From the NCBI GenBank assembly GCA_002309765.1, contig DBXY01000056.1, forward strand, positions 19,202 to 83,201: a stretch of 64,000 nt of DNA, given 5' to 3'. The position numbers were made by a program, and so were the translations under genes. Below, in pieces: positions 36,201 through 45,273 of this stretch. Under the pieces are notes generated by a model that did no database searches, was not told the DNA's origin, and worked only from the letters and a program-made list of their open reading frames with translations. The stretch is from Verrucomicrobia bacterium UBA1200 (lineage in GTDB: Bacteria; Verrucomicrobiota; Kiritimatiellia; RFP12; UBA1067). How positions within the stretch are numbered: the stretch's first letter is position 1; every line of letters starts with the position of its first letter.

Positions 36201-38115
36201 GTTGGACGGTGAGCGGGTGGTTAATCCCGGCCCGGGCTGGTCTTTTACCTGGGTGGACGCGGATGACAGCACCGACGCTCCAGACCCGCCCGATGTTGTT
36301 GACGCGGAAGGAAACTGGGTGTTGCTGCAGGGCGTGGCATACAATCTCGCTGGGGCGTACGACGAGGCGGAAAACGCCACTCCCGTCAGCGTGGCGGCGG
36401 GCCAACTCCCGCCCGGAATGAGAATCAATACCAAAACCGGGGCAATCTACGGCGCGCCCACCAAGCCCGGAGTGTTCCCGTTGGTGTTGCGGGCGCGTGG
36501 CTGCAGCAGCGTTTCCGTCACCTTCAGGGTACTGCCGTTGAACCAGTTGACCGGCAACTATTACGGTTGGGTACGCTCGGCCGACGGCGAGGCGGCTGTG
36601 CCGTATCAAGGGAATGCCAGCCTTTCCATGTCGTTGTCCGGCAAGCTGACCGCGAAAGTCGCCATTGGCGGTAACGCCTACGTTTTTACCGGTTCGCTGA
36701 ACGAAGCCACACTGGAGTTGGACGATGAGTCTGGCGACAGCATCGGGTCGTTGTCTTGCGAAGCGTTGTACGGGAAATCGGTCAAAGTGGACGGTGAAAC
36801 TTACACCAACACCATCAGCGATGTGGTCATCAGTAGCAAGGGCGTGGTAGAGAGCGCGAATCTGACGCTGTACTCCACGCATCTTGAAGACGGCGAAACA
36901 GTGCTGGACGAGACCAATTACACCGTCACCCTGTACCTAGACTGTTGGAAGGCTTACCCGAATCTGGCGGCGCCGTTTGCAGGTTATTACACCGCCGCAT
37001 TGCCGGTTGACCCGGCGTATTACAGCGATGACCGAATCCCCCGCGGCAATGGCTTCACCACTTTCACGGTCGGGAAGTCGGGTAGTGTGAAATGGAACGT
37101 AACGTTGGCGGACGGTAAAACCGCCTCCGGGTCGGGAATCTTGATAAATCCGGGGCAGGACGAGTTGCCGGATAATGGCGAGGAATCTGATGCTTTGGCA
37201 TCAGTGCTGGTGTATCTTTACGGCAGGCCAACCGGATACAACACTTACGGCGGGGGAATCTCCGGACGGTTGGAACTTTCGGCGGACGAGAATTCGGGTT
37301 TGGTCTCCGTAGCCGCTCCGACCGGGGAGCAGCTGTCTTGGAGGGATAACTCCCCGTTCTGCCTCGCCCCGGATGCCGACGGCAATCTTTCGTCCGGATT
37401 TTTGTCGGGCCTGAACGCCAAAGGCGCCTATTACGATTCCGTGATTAATTTGAGTACCTACTATCTGGGGCGGTCGTTGATCTTTGCCGACAGCGCGGAG
37501 TCGCCCGGTGCCGATTTAATTCCGTCCGATTATGACGGTCCCGGCGGGACTTCCGGTTTCCAGCGCGTAACCTACGACAGCGACTCTTATGACTTGGACA
37601 ATGACCCGTTCTTGCCGTTCGGTACCGCACTGGTGATATCCGACTCCAAGATTGCCGCGCCCAAGCAAAAACTGGTGCGAAGCGGCAGCCAGAGCGGCGG
37701 GGCTTGGAGCGGCATCATCTACGCCGACGGTCAGGATACGTCGGATGACGATTCTGATGATGATGACGATTATTATGATGACGAGGATGAGGACAGCGAG
37801 ACGAGCTCCGAAGTGTCGCGAAACATCAGCAACCTCAATTTCTCGTTCACTCGCGCCACGGGCCTCATTTCCGGGACGTTTTCGCTTTATTACGAGCAGA
37901 CGCAGACCAACGGATCCTACCGTAAAAAGACTTCGAAAGTGGCCCTTAAAGGCGTTTATTCGCCGTTTATGTCGGGCCCAAGCGCGGAAGAGGGAGGTTG
38001 CCACGGTATGGGTTATTACCTGGTTCCGACCAAAGAGACCTATTTGGACGCGAAGGGCGTGAAACGGAGTTTCTCGTGCAGCCTGTCGTTGCCGTTTGAA
38101 TTGAACTGTGAGTAA
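33223..38115 (+). CDS. Giant exported surface protein with N-terminal thioredoxin-like domain
   Basis: This encodes 1630 residues. A signal peptide (ALLAALSIDTASA) is followed by a thioredoxin-like region (residues about 28-165): WGSSFSEAKTLAAAEDRPILVLFTNDSGASRWCNDF, then FPALVLYD with the cis-proline position. The usual CxxC is replaced by a single cysteine (WCND), so disulfide exchange is doubtful. The middle is a series of beta domains, including a Calx-beta-like part (about 515-640) and a putative Ig/cadherin-like segment with LPPGMRINTKTGAIYGAP (about 1060). A strongly acidic Asp/Glu stretch lies near residue 1510. There is no membrane anchor or barrel. The gene precedes the oxidoreductase operon by 17 nt. 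Probably surface-bound; function unknown. Confidence 0.78.
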   Translation: MKGFLLNIRFWAVALLAALSIDTASAASLGHWGSSFSEAKTLAAAEDRPILVLFTNDSGASRWCNDFNTKVLLTRDWLQLMAWERLALVKINLGSSASTSNMEWYERIRDNESLDVDGFPALVLYDSTGVNRLAGVTYRAANGYQLTTEGFSDWLEDAMGDYWIEPGDAEDDLYDPDDDTPAGATKLLFELIEQQQFHTLDASDQVDWFTFTPARGTTYAFGLGGSIDPVYTTAVTRDDSNRVTNTIPFLTLVGDVASGLPVTNVVETYSWVTNATSSGTISLSVVAEAAAEQIYAITNGLTSERWIAFSSSETNLAATASTVYTNVIDSKVSSRTVSTGSSVTNGYTETQFDYPMFKIWDADRATVVQECSLEQLAAAPVFFTTNTQNRAYWVSVTNLNESAQTNAFTVTYHGEQTNVTDTVRHYDRYESASGKYLVVSGILERVAYTLASREVVVTTNRITASQLWWVASDAECATYVETNRMEVVSSVDTDTRYTNIGELSYLLSYRTWKPGIVGFGATNIRVKESAARVKIPVVRKNGSSPLCIRYRTEDIDEDGVAAATGYSLGESTADAAYDYFHQSGFIKWAAGKNTTTNLEIELIQDLRPVWEGDEQFRVILESYDPDDVYMAGAFSSATATVTIVESATKQPGTVGFSAYAVDDGEPTAISGKTLSLTVAAGKTITFTVSRDGGSDGPAEAVATVSGGKLEDGSSAPSVTDELYWDNGEAGESYDGTFTVDTSDYLAGSKLTVRLSVAGAEPAALISAAVTVLDSAVAARVSETAVIEEFGISGFKSAGDAWFWNGDGDLSMLPQTKGGKGACQLTLNGPGVLSFDWAVDGWDAADSFTCSGGLVSGRAYSGAEGSEVVLVKAGKQTVTWSYTRKSDDGDAVPVLSNLMWEPLPAAQNPVPPDRSYGQEDHLSCEIPEMSAVCIGRTCEVTNSFYESYVVTDYVCTSPKRNTMVATTDPALVFLIDDDPKNNQRISWRVDTAIELDGERVVNPGPGWSFTWVDADDSTDAPDPPDVVDAEGNWVLLQGVAYNLAGAYDEAENATPVSVAAGQLPPGMRINTKTGAIYGAPTKPGVFPLVLRARGCSSVSVTFRVLPLNQLTGNYYGWVRSADGEAAVPYQGNASLSMSLSGKLTAKVAIGGNAYVFTGSLNEATLELDDESGDSIGSLSCEALYGKSVKVDGETYTNTISDVVISSKGVVESANLTLYSTHLEDGETVLDETNYTVTLYLDCWKAYPNLAAPFAGYYTAALPVDPAYYSDDRIPRGNGFTTFTVGKSGSVKWNVTLADGKTASGSGILINPGQDELPDNGEESDALASVLVYLYGRPTGYNTYGGGISGRLELSADENSGLVSVAAPTGEQLSWRDNSPFCLAPDADGNLSSGFLSGLNAKGAYYDSVINLSTYYLGRSLIFADSAESPGADLIPSDYDGPGGTSGFQRVTYDSDSYDLDNDPFLPFGTALVISDSKIAAPKQKLVRSGSQSGGAWSGIIYADGQDTSDDDSDDDDDYYDDEDEDSETSSEVSRNISNLNFSFTRATGLISGTFSLYYEQTQTNGSYRKKTSKVALKGVYSPFMSGPSAEEGGCHGMGYYLVPTKETYLDAKGVKRSFSCSLSLPFELNCE

Positions 38116-38132
38116 CAATCAAGGAGAGTGAT

Positions 38133-39521
38133 ATGAAGCAAATCAATCGTCGTGGTTTCTTGAAGGGCACAGCGGCTTTTACCGTTACCGCCGGTACATG
38201 GCAGGGTTGTACCAGTTTACAGCTTCCCGAGCCGCGGATTATCGGGGCGAATGAAAAAATCCATCACGCTTGTATCGGTGTGGGGGGGATGGGGTTTCAT
38301 GATTTCCAGAATTTCCTCTCCCATCCGCGGGCGGAAATCGTGGCTATCTGCGATGTGGACGAGAACCATTTGAACCATGCCGCCGAACTGGCCCCCAAAG
38401 CTCGCAAATACCGCGACTGGCGGGAAATGCTGGAGCAGGAGGGAGACAACATCGACTCTGTAAACGCCAGCGTGCCTGACCACATGCACGCCATTATCGC
38501 GATGAACGCGATGAAGCGCGGGAAGCACGTTTACTGCCAGAAACCGCTCTGCCACGATGTCGCCGAGTGCCGTATGCTGGCGGAAACCGTTGCCGGGTCA
38601 AAGGTGGTCACCCAGCTGGGCACCCAGCACGCGTCTGGCGTCGGCGACCTGATGGCGGTGGCGATGCTGCGCCAACGCGCCATTGGCGATGTTAAGAAAG
38701 TTTACCTCTGCTCCAATCGTACCGGGGCGATCGACACCTACCGTCTGTTGGGCCCGCGTCCGGAACGCGGGGAGACGCCGCCGGCCACGCTGGCTTGGGA
38801 CTTGTGGTTGGGTACCGCGCCGGAGCGTCCATTCTCGCCGGGGATTTACCATCCCACCAAGTGGCGGGCGTGGCAGGATTTCGGAACTGGCTGGAGCGGC
38901 GATATCGGTTGCCACATCTTTGACGCGGTTTGGAAGGGGATGAACCTTTCTGCCGCCACGCCGCCGCTGACCATTAAGGCCGAAGTGCAGGAATCGTGGA
39001 AAAACTCCCTTCCGCGCCGTGGTGACACCTGGCCGCAGAGCGACCACATTACCTGGACTTTTGCGGGCGTACCCGCGTCCGGCAACAAACCCTTCACCTT
39101 CGAGTGGTTTGACGGTTTGTTCTTCCCGCCGGAGGAGGCGCAGGAGTGGTCGATTAAGGCGGGATTCTCCAAGTATCCCGAAGAGGCCGCTTTGGTGATC
39201 GGCACCGATGGCGCGTTGCTTCTTCCCCATACCGGCGGGCCGGTGCTGTTGCCCAAAGAAAAATTCGCTGGCTATGAGCGTCCCAAAGTCGCCGGGCGCA
39301 ACCATTACCACCACTTCTTGGACGGGTGTCTGGGCGTGGCGAAAAACGAGTCGCATTTCGTCCAGACCGGACCGATGGCGGAAGCGATCATCCTCGGCAC
39401 GGTGGCGATTCGTCGGCCGGACGAGACCCTGCAGTGGGATTCGAAGAGACTCCGTTTCACCAATGACGCAAACGCGAATGCGCTGTTGCGCCGCACCTAC
39501 CGCAATGGTTGGGTCATTTAA
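38133..39521 (+). CDS. Tat-exported Gfo/Idh/MocA family oxidoreductase
   Basis: This encodes 462 residues with AAGGAG upstream of the start. The N-terminus INRRGFLKGTAAF is a Tat signal; a cysteine after TAGTWQG could be a weak lipobox. The Rossmann part has GVGGMGFHDFQNF and ICDVDENHL, followed by the EKP-like segment YCQKPLCHDVAECR of Gfo/Idh/MocA enzymes (here QKP). The C-terminal half is the alpha/beta domain shared by the family (GDIGCHIFDAV). Such exported members carry their own NAD(P) and act on sugars or sugar derivatives in the periplasm. The second copy at 41856 and the sugar isomerase-like gene suggest a common pathway. Confidence 0.87.
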   Translation: MKQINRRGFLKGTAAFTVTAGTWQGCTSLQLPEPRIIGANEKIHHACIGVGGMGFHDFQNFLSHPRAEIVAICDVDENHLNHAAELAPKARKYRDWREMLEQEGDNIDSVNASVPDHMHAIIAMNAMKRGKHVYCQKPLCHDVAECRMLAETVAGSKVVTQLGTQHASGVGDLMAVAMLRQRAIGDVKKVYLCSNRTGAIDTYRLLGPRPERGETPPATLAWDLWLGTAPERPFSPGIYHPTKWRAWQDFGTGWSGDIGCHIFDAVWKGMNLSAATPPLTIKAEVQESWKNSLPRRGDTWPQSDHITWTFAGVPASGNKPFTFEWFDGLFFPPEEAQEWSIKAGFSKYPEEAALVIGTDGALLLPHTGGPVLLPKEKFAGYERPKVAGRNHYHHFLDGCLGVAKNESHFVQTGPMAEAIILGTVAIRRPDETLQWDSKRLRFTNDANANALLRRTYRNGWVI

Positions 39522-39539
39522 CAGTCAGAAAGGCGAGAT

Positions 39540-40892
39540 ATGAAGAAAGCGCTTTTCTTTAGTGCGGCCGTGTTAACCGTCGCACTCGCGCGTGGCGATA
39601 AAATCGTGCATGCCTACGATCGCGATGTCGTAGTGCGCGAAGCCAATTACGACGTGTCGAAGATTGGCAGTTACACCTTGGAGGACCCGTTGACATTTCT
39701 CGACGGGCGCAAGGTCACCAATGCGGAGGAGTGGGGGCGTCGGCGTCGGGAAATCTTGGACATCTTCGCCCGCGAGATGTACGGGCAGGAGCCGCCAAAG
39801 CCGGAAACCTTGATTACTGAACTCCAGAACGAAAAGGTTACCGTTGGCGGGTACGCCAAACGCCGTTTGTACAAGATGTGGTTCAAGCCGGACAAATCCG
39901 GCCCTTGCATCAACTGGATCGTGTGGATTCCCCGTTTCGCCAAACAACCGGCCCCGGTGATTTTGTTCCTCAACTACAACGGGAACCATGAGCTGGTGCC
40001 GGACAAGGATATCCCGCTGATGGAAGCGTGGTGCAGGTTTTTTGGCAACGGCGAGTTCGATGCTGCGAAGTCGGAGCAGATGCGCGGCAAACTGCAGGAT
40101 CCGAACATAGCGGCGATTTTTCCGCTGGCAATGATTCTTGCCCGCGGTTACGCGGTTATGAGCGCCTGCTATTGCGAGGTCTCCCCTGACGCGATGGAGC
40201 ATAAGCAAAACGGTCAAACTCAGAGCGACTTCGCCTACACCGGCGTGTTCGAGCTATGGGGCAAGCGCGACCCCGCTCGCGATGACAACACCACCTCGCT
40301 CGGAGCGTGGGGTTGGGCGTTGTGCCGGGGCATGGATTTGGCCGAGCGCATTCCGGAGCTGGACACCAAACGCAGCGTGGTTACCGGGTATTCCCGGCTC
40401 GCGAAAGCCGCTTTGGTGGCTGCCGCCCGCGATGAAAGGTTCGCGATATGCGTGCCCAACCAGACCGGCGGCGGCGGATGTCCGCTGGCCAAGCGCAATT
40501 ACGGAGAAAACGTTTCTACGCAAAACCGGGCGTTTCCCCATTGGTTCTGTCCTGCCTACGCAAAGTACGCCGCCGATCCGGCTAAACTCTTGACTTTCGA
40601 CCAGCATCTTTTCCTTGCCTGCATCGCCCCGCGGGGACTGCTGATCCAGGGTTTTGACGAGAAATGGTTCGACACCGAGGGCGAGTTTCTCGCGATAAAG
40701 GCCGCCAGCCCGGTTTGGCGTCAGCTGGGTCTTGAGGCTTTGCCGGAAGTGGATTATCCCAAGGATTTCGACACCTCCGCTATCGGTAAAAACATCGGAT
40801 ACGTGCGCCGGTCGCAGGGCCACGGTTTTTCCGGGTACGATTGGATGTGGACGTTGGATTTCGCCGACCGGTATTTCGGCATTAAGAAATGA
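39540..40892 (+). CDS. Exported CE15-like glucuronoyl esterase / acetylxylan esterase family protein
   Basis: This encodes 450 residues with a signal peptide (ALFFSAAVLTVALARG). The alpha/beta-hydrolase layout resembles CE15: the N-terminal REILDIFAREMYGQEP segment, PVILFLNYNGNHEL, the nucleophile elbow VVTGYSRLAKAAL (GxSRxxK, Ser near residue 285) and the downstream IAPRGLLIQGFDEKWFD and RSQGHGFSGYD with the likely histidine. CE15 enzymes split ester links between glucuronic acid and lignin or other groups. The elbow differs slightly from the common GCSRxGK, so the exact reaction is uncertain. It lies 18 nt after the first oxidoreductase in the same operon. Confidence 0.8.
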   Translation: MKKALFFSAAVLTVALARGDKIVHAYDRDVVVREANYDVSKIGSYTLEDPLTFLDGRKVTNAEEWGRRRREILDIFAREMYGQEPPKPETLITELQNEKVTVGGYAKRRLYKMWFKPDKSGPCINWIVWIPRFAKQPAPVILFLNYNGNHELVPDKDIPLMEAWCRFFGNGEFDAAKSEQMRGKLQDPNIAAIFPLAMILARGYAVMSACYCEVSPDAMEHKQNGQTQSDFAYTGVFELWGKRDPARDDNTTSLGAWGWALCRGMDLAERIPELDTKRSVVTGYSRLAKAALVAAARDERFAICVPNQTGGGGCPLAKRNYGENVSTQNRAFPHWFCPAYAKYAADPAKLLTFDQHLFLACIAPRGLLIQGFDEKWFDTEGEFLAIKAASPVWRQLGLEALPEVDYPKDFDTSAIGKNIGYVRRSQGHGFSGYDWMWTLDFADRYFGIKK

Positions 40893-40930
40893 CGGCGGCA
40901 GTCGCCTTTTGATCGGATAGGACGAAGGTT

Positions 40931-41818
40931 ATGCGGAAAATATTGATGTCGCTGGCGGCGGTTTGCGCCGCTTGCAGCGTGATGGCGGCGGACGCGCCGC
41001 AAAAGCTCAAGGTGCTGATGATCGGCAACAGCTTCTCCATTTGCGTCTTGAAGGAGATGCCCAAGGTTGCGGCATCGATGGGTTTCGAGTTGGATTTGGC
41101 GTCGCTTTACATCGGCGGCTGTTCCTTGGAACGGCACTGGAAAAACGTCGAGTCCGACCGCCCCGATTTCAAGCCCTACCGGTTTGACCGTGACACCGGC
41201 AACCGTCGGGTGGTTGACGACGGTAAAATCAACATTCCCGAAGCGTTGAAGTTGGACCGTTGGGACATTGTGACCATCCAGCAGGCCAGCCATTTTTCGT
41301 GGAAACCCGAGACCTATGATCCGTTCGGTGAGAAGCTGATCGCGAAAATCCGCGAGTTGGCCCCTCAGGCCGAAGTGGTGGTTCAGGAAACCTGGAGCTA
41401 CACCCCGTGGGACAAGCGGCTGGGCGAGTGGAAGATGGATCCGGCGCAGATGTACGAAAAGTTGCACCGCGCCTACGGCGATTACGCTGCCGCCAAGAAA
41501 TTGCGGGTAATTCCGATGGGTACCGTTGTCCAAGAATACCGCAAAGCGCTGCCGGTGGTTTATTCCGATAATTCTTTCGGTGGCGACCCGTGCGGTTCGG
41601 CAAAGTTCCAGCAGGACGCGGAAGGAAAATGGACACCCAAAGGCGATGTCTTTCATCTAAACCATGAAGGGCACTATTTGCAGGGGTTGGTTTGGACGGC
41701 CGCGCTGTTTCGCGCCGATGTCGCCAAATGCGCTTACGCGCCCAAGGATATCGATCCCGCCCGGGTGGCGGTGATGCGCAGAGTGGTTTCGCAGGTTGTG
41801 AATAGTAACAAGCCGTGA
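40931..41818 (+). CDS. Exported DUF4886 SGNH-like hydrolase
   Basis: This encodes 295 residues with a signal peptide (KILMSLAAVCAACSVMA). VLMIGNSFS near residue 32 gives the Ser block of SGNH/DUF4886 proteins, YIGGCSLERHW gives the Gly block, and VFHLNHEGHYLQGLVW near residue 240 offers the C-terminal histidine. DUF4886 proteins occur in polysaccharide clusters of Bacteroidota and Verrucomicrobiota and are thought to be esterases; none is assigned here. Middle of the operon, 38 nt from each neighbour. Confidence 0.8.
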   Translation: MRKILMSLAAVCAACSVMAADAPQKLKVLMIGNSFSICVLKEMPKVAASMGFELDLASLYIGGCSLERHWKNVESDRPDFKPYRFDRDTGNRRVVDDGKINIPEALKLDRWDIVTIQQASHFSWKPETYDPFGEKLIAKIRELAPQAEVVVQETWSYTPWDKRLGEWKMDPAQMYEKLHRAYGDYAAAKKLRVIPMGTVVQEYRKALPVVYSDNSFGGDPCGSAKFQQDAEGKWTPKGDVFHLNHEGHYLQGLVWTAALFRADVAKCAYAPKDIDPARVAVMRRVVSQVVNSNKP

Positions 41819-41855
41819 AAAACTTTCGCGGCAAATTCGAGTAAAGGAGAGGGAA

Positions 41856-43181
41856 ATGAGTAGAACAAAAATGTCGCGGCGCCAGTTTCTAGCGGCGGCC
41901 GGGGCTGGGTTGGCGGCCGGCGCGTTGCCGGTCAATGCGTTCGCTAAATCGGTGCGGACTGGGGAATTGGTGACCAACCGCAAGATAAACATTGCTTGCA
42001 TCGGGTGCGGTGGTAAGGGCGCCGACGATGTCAACCAGTTTTCCGGAGAAAACATTGTCGGTCTTTGCGATGTCGATTACTCCAATGCGGCGGGGACTTT
42101 TTCCGCCCATCCCGAAGCGAAGATTTTCCGCGATTACCGCGATATGCTGATCCAGTTGGACAGCCAGATCGACGCGGTGGTGGTTTCGACCCCGGATCAT
42201 ACCCATTTCCCGGCGGCGATGATGGCGATGGAGCTGGGCAAGCACGTTTACGTGCAGAAGCCGATTTCCCATACGGTAAAAGAGGCCCGGTTGATGCTTG
42301 AGGCGGCGCGTAAGCACAAGGTTATCACCCAGATGGGCAACCAGGGCCATTCCAACGAGGGTACCCGTCTTGTGAAGGAGTGGATCGAGGCGGGGTTGAT
42401 CGGCGACGTTCGCGAGGTGCATTTGTGGACCAACCGCCCGGTTTGGCCGCAGAACATTCCCCAGCCGGAAGAGCAGATGGCGGTGCCGCCGACCTTGGAC
42501 TGGAACCGCTGGCTGGGCGTGGCGCCTTGGCGTCCCTACAACAGCGCTTACCTGCCGTTCAACTGGCGCGGTTGGTGGGAGTACGGTTGCGGCGCGATCG
42601 GCGATATGGGCTGCCACACGATGGACGCCAGCTTTTGGGCGTTAAGCTTGGGCGCGCCGAAACGCGTCTCCGCGCACGTCGAGGGCGGCAGCGAGCTTTC
42701 CTGCCCGGCCGGGTCGATTGTCACTTACGAATTCCCCTCCCGCAAGGGGATGCCCGCGGTAACGGTGAAATGGTTTGACGGCATTTGCAAGCCTCCCCGC
42801 CCGAAAGAGCTGGAGGAAGACCGCGAGATGCCGGGCAGCGGTCAGTTGTATTTCGGCAGCAAGGGCGTGATTATGGACGGCAACGACTACTGCGACTCGC
42901 CGCGCCTGATTCCCGAAAGCGCGATGAAGAACGCCAAGCGTCCGCCGAAAACCCTGCCGCGCGTTAAGGGTGGGCATTACCAGAACTGGCTCGACGGTAT
43001 CCGCGGCCGGGTTGAAGCGCCGGTTTCAAATTTCGAGTACGCCTCCCCGCTTACGGAGATGGCGTTGCTGGGCAACGTGGCGATCCGTTCCGGCGTGGCG
43101 TTCAATTGGGACACCAAGAACCTGCGTTGCGACAATCCTGCCGCCCAGAAGTACATCGACAAGGTTTACCGTTCCTTCTAA
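41856..43181 (+). CDS. Tat-exported Gfo/Idh/MocA family oxidoreductase (second copy)
   Basis: This encodes 441 residues; AAAGGAGAGGG precedes the ATG. MSRRQFLAAAGAGLAAGALP is a textbook Tat signal. NIACIGCGGKGADDV is the NAD(P)-binding loop, followed by GLCDVDYSNA and the YVQKPISHTVKEARL block (QKP in place of EKP, as in the first copy). GDMGCHTMDASFW marks the C-terminal domain. Only distantly similar to the copy at 38133, so the two probably act at different steps or on different sugars outside the cytoplasm. Confidence 0.88.
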   Translation: MSRTKMSRRQFLAAAGAGLAAGALPVNAFAKSVRTGELVTNRKINIACIGCGGKGADDVNQFSGENIVGLCDVDYSNAAGTFSAHPEAKIFRDYRDMLIQLDSQIDAVVVSTPDHTHFPAAMMAMELGKHVYVQKPISHTVKEARLMLEAARKHKVITQMGNQGHSNEGTRLVKEWIEAGLIGDVREVHLWTNRPVWPQNIPQPEEQMAVPPTLDWNRWLGVAPWRPYNSAYLPFNWRGWWEYGCGAIGDMGCHTMDASFWALSLGAPKRVSAHVEGGSELSCPAGSIVTYEFPSRKGMPAVTVKWFDGICKPPRPKELEEDREMPGSGQLYFGSKGVIMDGNDYCDSPRLIPESAMKNAKRPPKTLPRVKGGHYQNWLDGIRGRVEAPVSNFEYASPLTEMALLGNVAIRSGVAFNWDTKNLRCDNPAAQKYIDKVYRSF

Positions 43182-43201
43182 CCGTTTTTATTGGAGTTGA
43201 G

Positions 43202-44572
43202 ATGAATAAGATCGTTTTTGCGGCGGTTGGCGCCGCGTTAAGCTTGTCGGCGTTGGCCGGCGAAATGAAGCTGTCCCTTCAGGCATACACCTTCCGGGAC
43301 CGCAGTTTCACGGAAACCGTGGAAACCGCCAAGCGGCTGGGGTTCACGCGCATTGAGTCTTACCCCGGCCAGCGGTTGGGCGGCGGTATGGAAGGCACCA
43401 CCGATTACAACAGCATAAAGCCGGAGACCATCCGTCAGTTGAAGGACTTTATGGACAAATCCGGCGTCCGGCTGGTCTCCTACGGCGTTACCGGCGCCGG
43501 AAGCGATGAGCAGTGGGACAAGCTGATGAACTTCGCCAAGGCTCTTGGCATCGAGTTGATCCAGATCGAGTCCGGCCTCGGCAAGGAAGCCTACGACATG
43601 GCTGAGAACGCCGCCAAGCGCCACAACGTAAAAGTGTCGCTCCACAACCACACGCAGGACGGCGGCCGTCCAAAGGCGGTGTTGGAGACCCTTCGCGGGC
43701 GCGGCCCGATGATCGGCGCCGGCAGCGATATCGGCCATTGGGCGCGGGCGGGCGAGATCCCTTTGGAAGGCATTAAGTTGCTCAAAGGTAAGTTTTTCTG
43801 TCTGCATTTCGTCGATGTCTCATCAAAGCGTTACGGTTACCGCGATGTGCCGTTAGGTTCCGGCGTGATTGATGTCAAGGCGGTGTTGGACGAACTTAAG
43901 GCACAGAACTTCGACGGTTTTGTAACCGTAGAGTATGAACACCAGTCGCCGACCTTGGAGTCGGAGGTCGCCGCTTGCGCCCGCTGGTTCAAGGCTTGGC
44001 AGCGCGGCGAAATTGCCGCCGGCAGCAGGATCGATTCCGACCACATCAGTGCGTTGTGGACGGGCATTGCCACCAACGGCAAGGCCGACACTTGGAAACT
44101 GGCGGAGGAGGCCAAAGCCCAGATCGAGCTGGCCAAAAAACTGGAGTCGATGCGGCTTTTGGAGATTGACGAGCCGACCATCAAAGGTAACAAGCGCGGG
44201 TATGGCGCGGAGCAGCCGCCGCGTGCTTTTGGCACCAACCGCGATTACAAATATTGCCAGGTTTGGGAGGGCAAGGCGTTCGTCTCGTGCGGCTTGAAGA
44301 CGGCGGCAGCCGCCAAGGTTTACACCGTCAGCTCCTCCAATGACAACGCTAACCGCGATCCGGTGGAGTGGGTGCTGTATGGTTCGGACGACGGCGCGGA
44401 CTGGAAAGAGCTGGACCACCGCAAGGATCAGTTCTTCGCCACCCGGTATCTGTTGAAGGGGTTTGAAATCGCCAATCCCCGGACATGCCGTTACTACAAG
44501 CTTGAGATCCTTAAACACGGCGGCGACAAAGATATGCAGTTCAGCCGTGTCGGTTTCTACGCAGACAAGTAG
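43202..44572 (+). CDS. Exported sugar phosphate isomerase/epimerase-like TIM barrel with C-terminal discoidin-like domain
   Basis: This encodes 456 residues from the ATG at 43202 with a signal peptide ([17 protein letters not shown]). Residues 23-270 are a xylose-isomerase-like barrel: [45 protein letters not shown] and FVTVEYEH supply the metal-binding Glu/Asp/His set. The remainder has a helical linker and then a galactose-binding/discoidin-like sandwich ([20 protein letters not shown]... CRYYKLEI). An exported isomerase beside two exported Gfo/Idh oxidoreductases recalls 3-keto-sugar pathways described in Bacteroidota; this is inference. Confidence 0.82.
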   Translation: MNKIVFAAVGAALSLSALAGEMKLSLQAYTFRDRSFTETVETAKRLGFTRIESYPGQRLGGGMEGTTDYNSIKPETIRQLKDFMDKSGVRLVSYGVTGAGSDEQWDKLMNFAKALGIELIQIESGLGKEAYDMAENAAKRHNVKVSLHNHTQDGGRPKAVLETLRGRGPMIGAGSDIGHWARAGEIPLEGIKLLKGKFFCLHFVDVSSKRYGYRDVPLGSGVIDVKAVLDELKAQNFDGFVTVEYEHQSPTLESEVAACARWFKAWQRGEIAAGSRIDSDHISALWTGIATNGKADTWKLAEEAKAQIELAKKLESMRLLEIDEPTIKGNKRGYGAEQPPRAFGTNRDYKYCQVWEGKAFVSCGLKTAAAAKVYTVSSSNDNANRDPVEWVLYGSDDGADWKELDHRKDQFFATRYLLKGFEIANPRTCRYYKLEILKHGGDKDMQFSRVGFYADK

Positions 44573-44582
44573 GACGGGGACA

Positions 44583-45263
44583 ATGGAACGGGGTAAGGCG
44601 CTGGTGGTTTTTTCCGGCGGACAGGATAGCACCACCTGTCTGGCGAAGGCGATTAAGGAGTATGGCCGGGAGAACGTGTCGTGCATCACGTTCTTCTATG
44701 GCCAGCGCCATTCGCTGGAAGTGGAGGTTGCCAAGAAAATTGCCGCAGATTTCGGGATTGCCGACCACAAGGTCATTCAAATGGATTGGTACAACCAAAT
44801 CACCACCAATTCGTTGTTGGACCCGAATTTGGAAATCGCCCGCGCCGAGGCTTCGAAATGCCCCAACACCGTGGTGGACGGCCGGAATATGCTGTTCTTC
44901 ACGGTGGCGGCGGTGTACGCCAAAAGCCGCGGCATTAGGGACATTATCACCGGGGTTTGCGAGACCGATTTCAGCGGATACCCGGATTGCCGTGACGTTT
45001 TTGTGAAATCCTGCAACGTAACGCTGAATTTGGCGATGGACACCACTTTCCGGCTGGTCACGCCGTTGATGGACCTTACCAAGGCGGAAACTTGGGCGCT
45101 GGCCGACCGGCTGGGGGTGTTGGAGTATGTCGAGAAAAACACGTTAACCTGTTACAACGGCGTTGTCGGGGCGGGTTGCGGCAAGTGCCCAAGCTGTCTG
45201 CTCCGCAATCGGGGACTGGCCGAATACCGGCAGACCTTGAAATCGCCGTTAGAAAATTCGTAA
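44583..45263 (+). CDS. queC: 7-cyano-7-deazaguanine synthase QueC
   Basis: This encodes 226 residues. The PP-loop ATP-pyrophosphatase motif [12 protein letters not shown] opens the chain, [12 protein letters not shown] and [14 protein letters not shown] follow, and the C-terminus has the zinc-binding cluster GCGKCPSC with an upstream cysteine in TCYNG. QueC converts 7-carboxy-7-deazaguanine to preQ0, the queuosine precursor. The other queuosine genes are not in the window, and QueC is cytoplasmic while its operon neighbours are exported enzymes. It follows the isomerase gene by 10 nt and precedes the next gene by 10 nt, so it is almost certainly co-transcribed. Confidence 0.94.
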   Translation: MERGKALVVFSGGQDSTTCLAKAIKEYGRENVSCITFFYGQRHSLEVEVAKKIAADFGIADHKVIQMDWYNQITTNSLLDPNLEIARAEASKCPNTVVDGRNMLFFTVAAVYAKSRGIRDIITGVCETDFSGYPDCRDVFVKSCNVTLNLAMDTTFRLVTPLMDLTKAETWALADRLGVLEYVEKNTLTCYNGVVGAGCGKCPSCLLRNRGLAEYRQTLKSPLENS

Positions 45264-45273
45264 GGAGACGATA

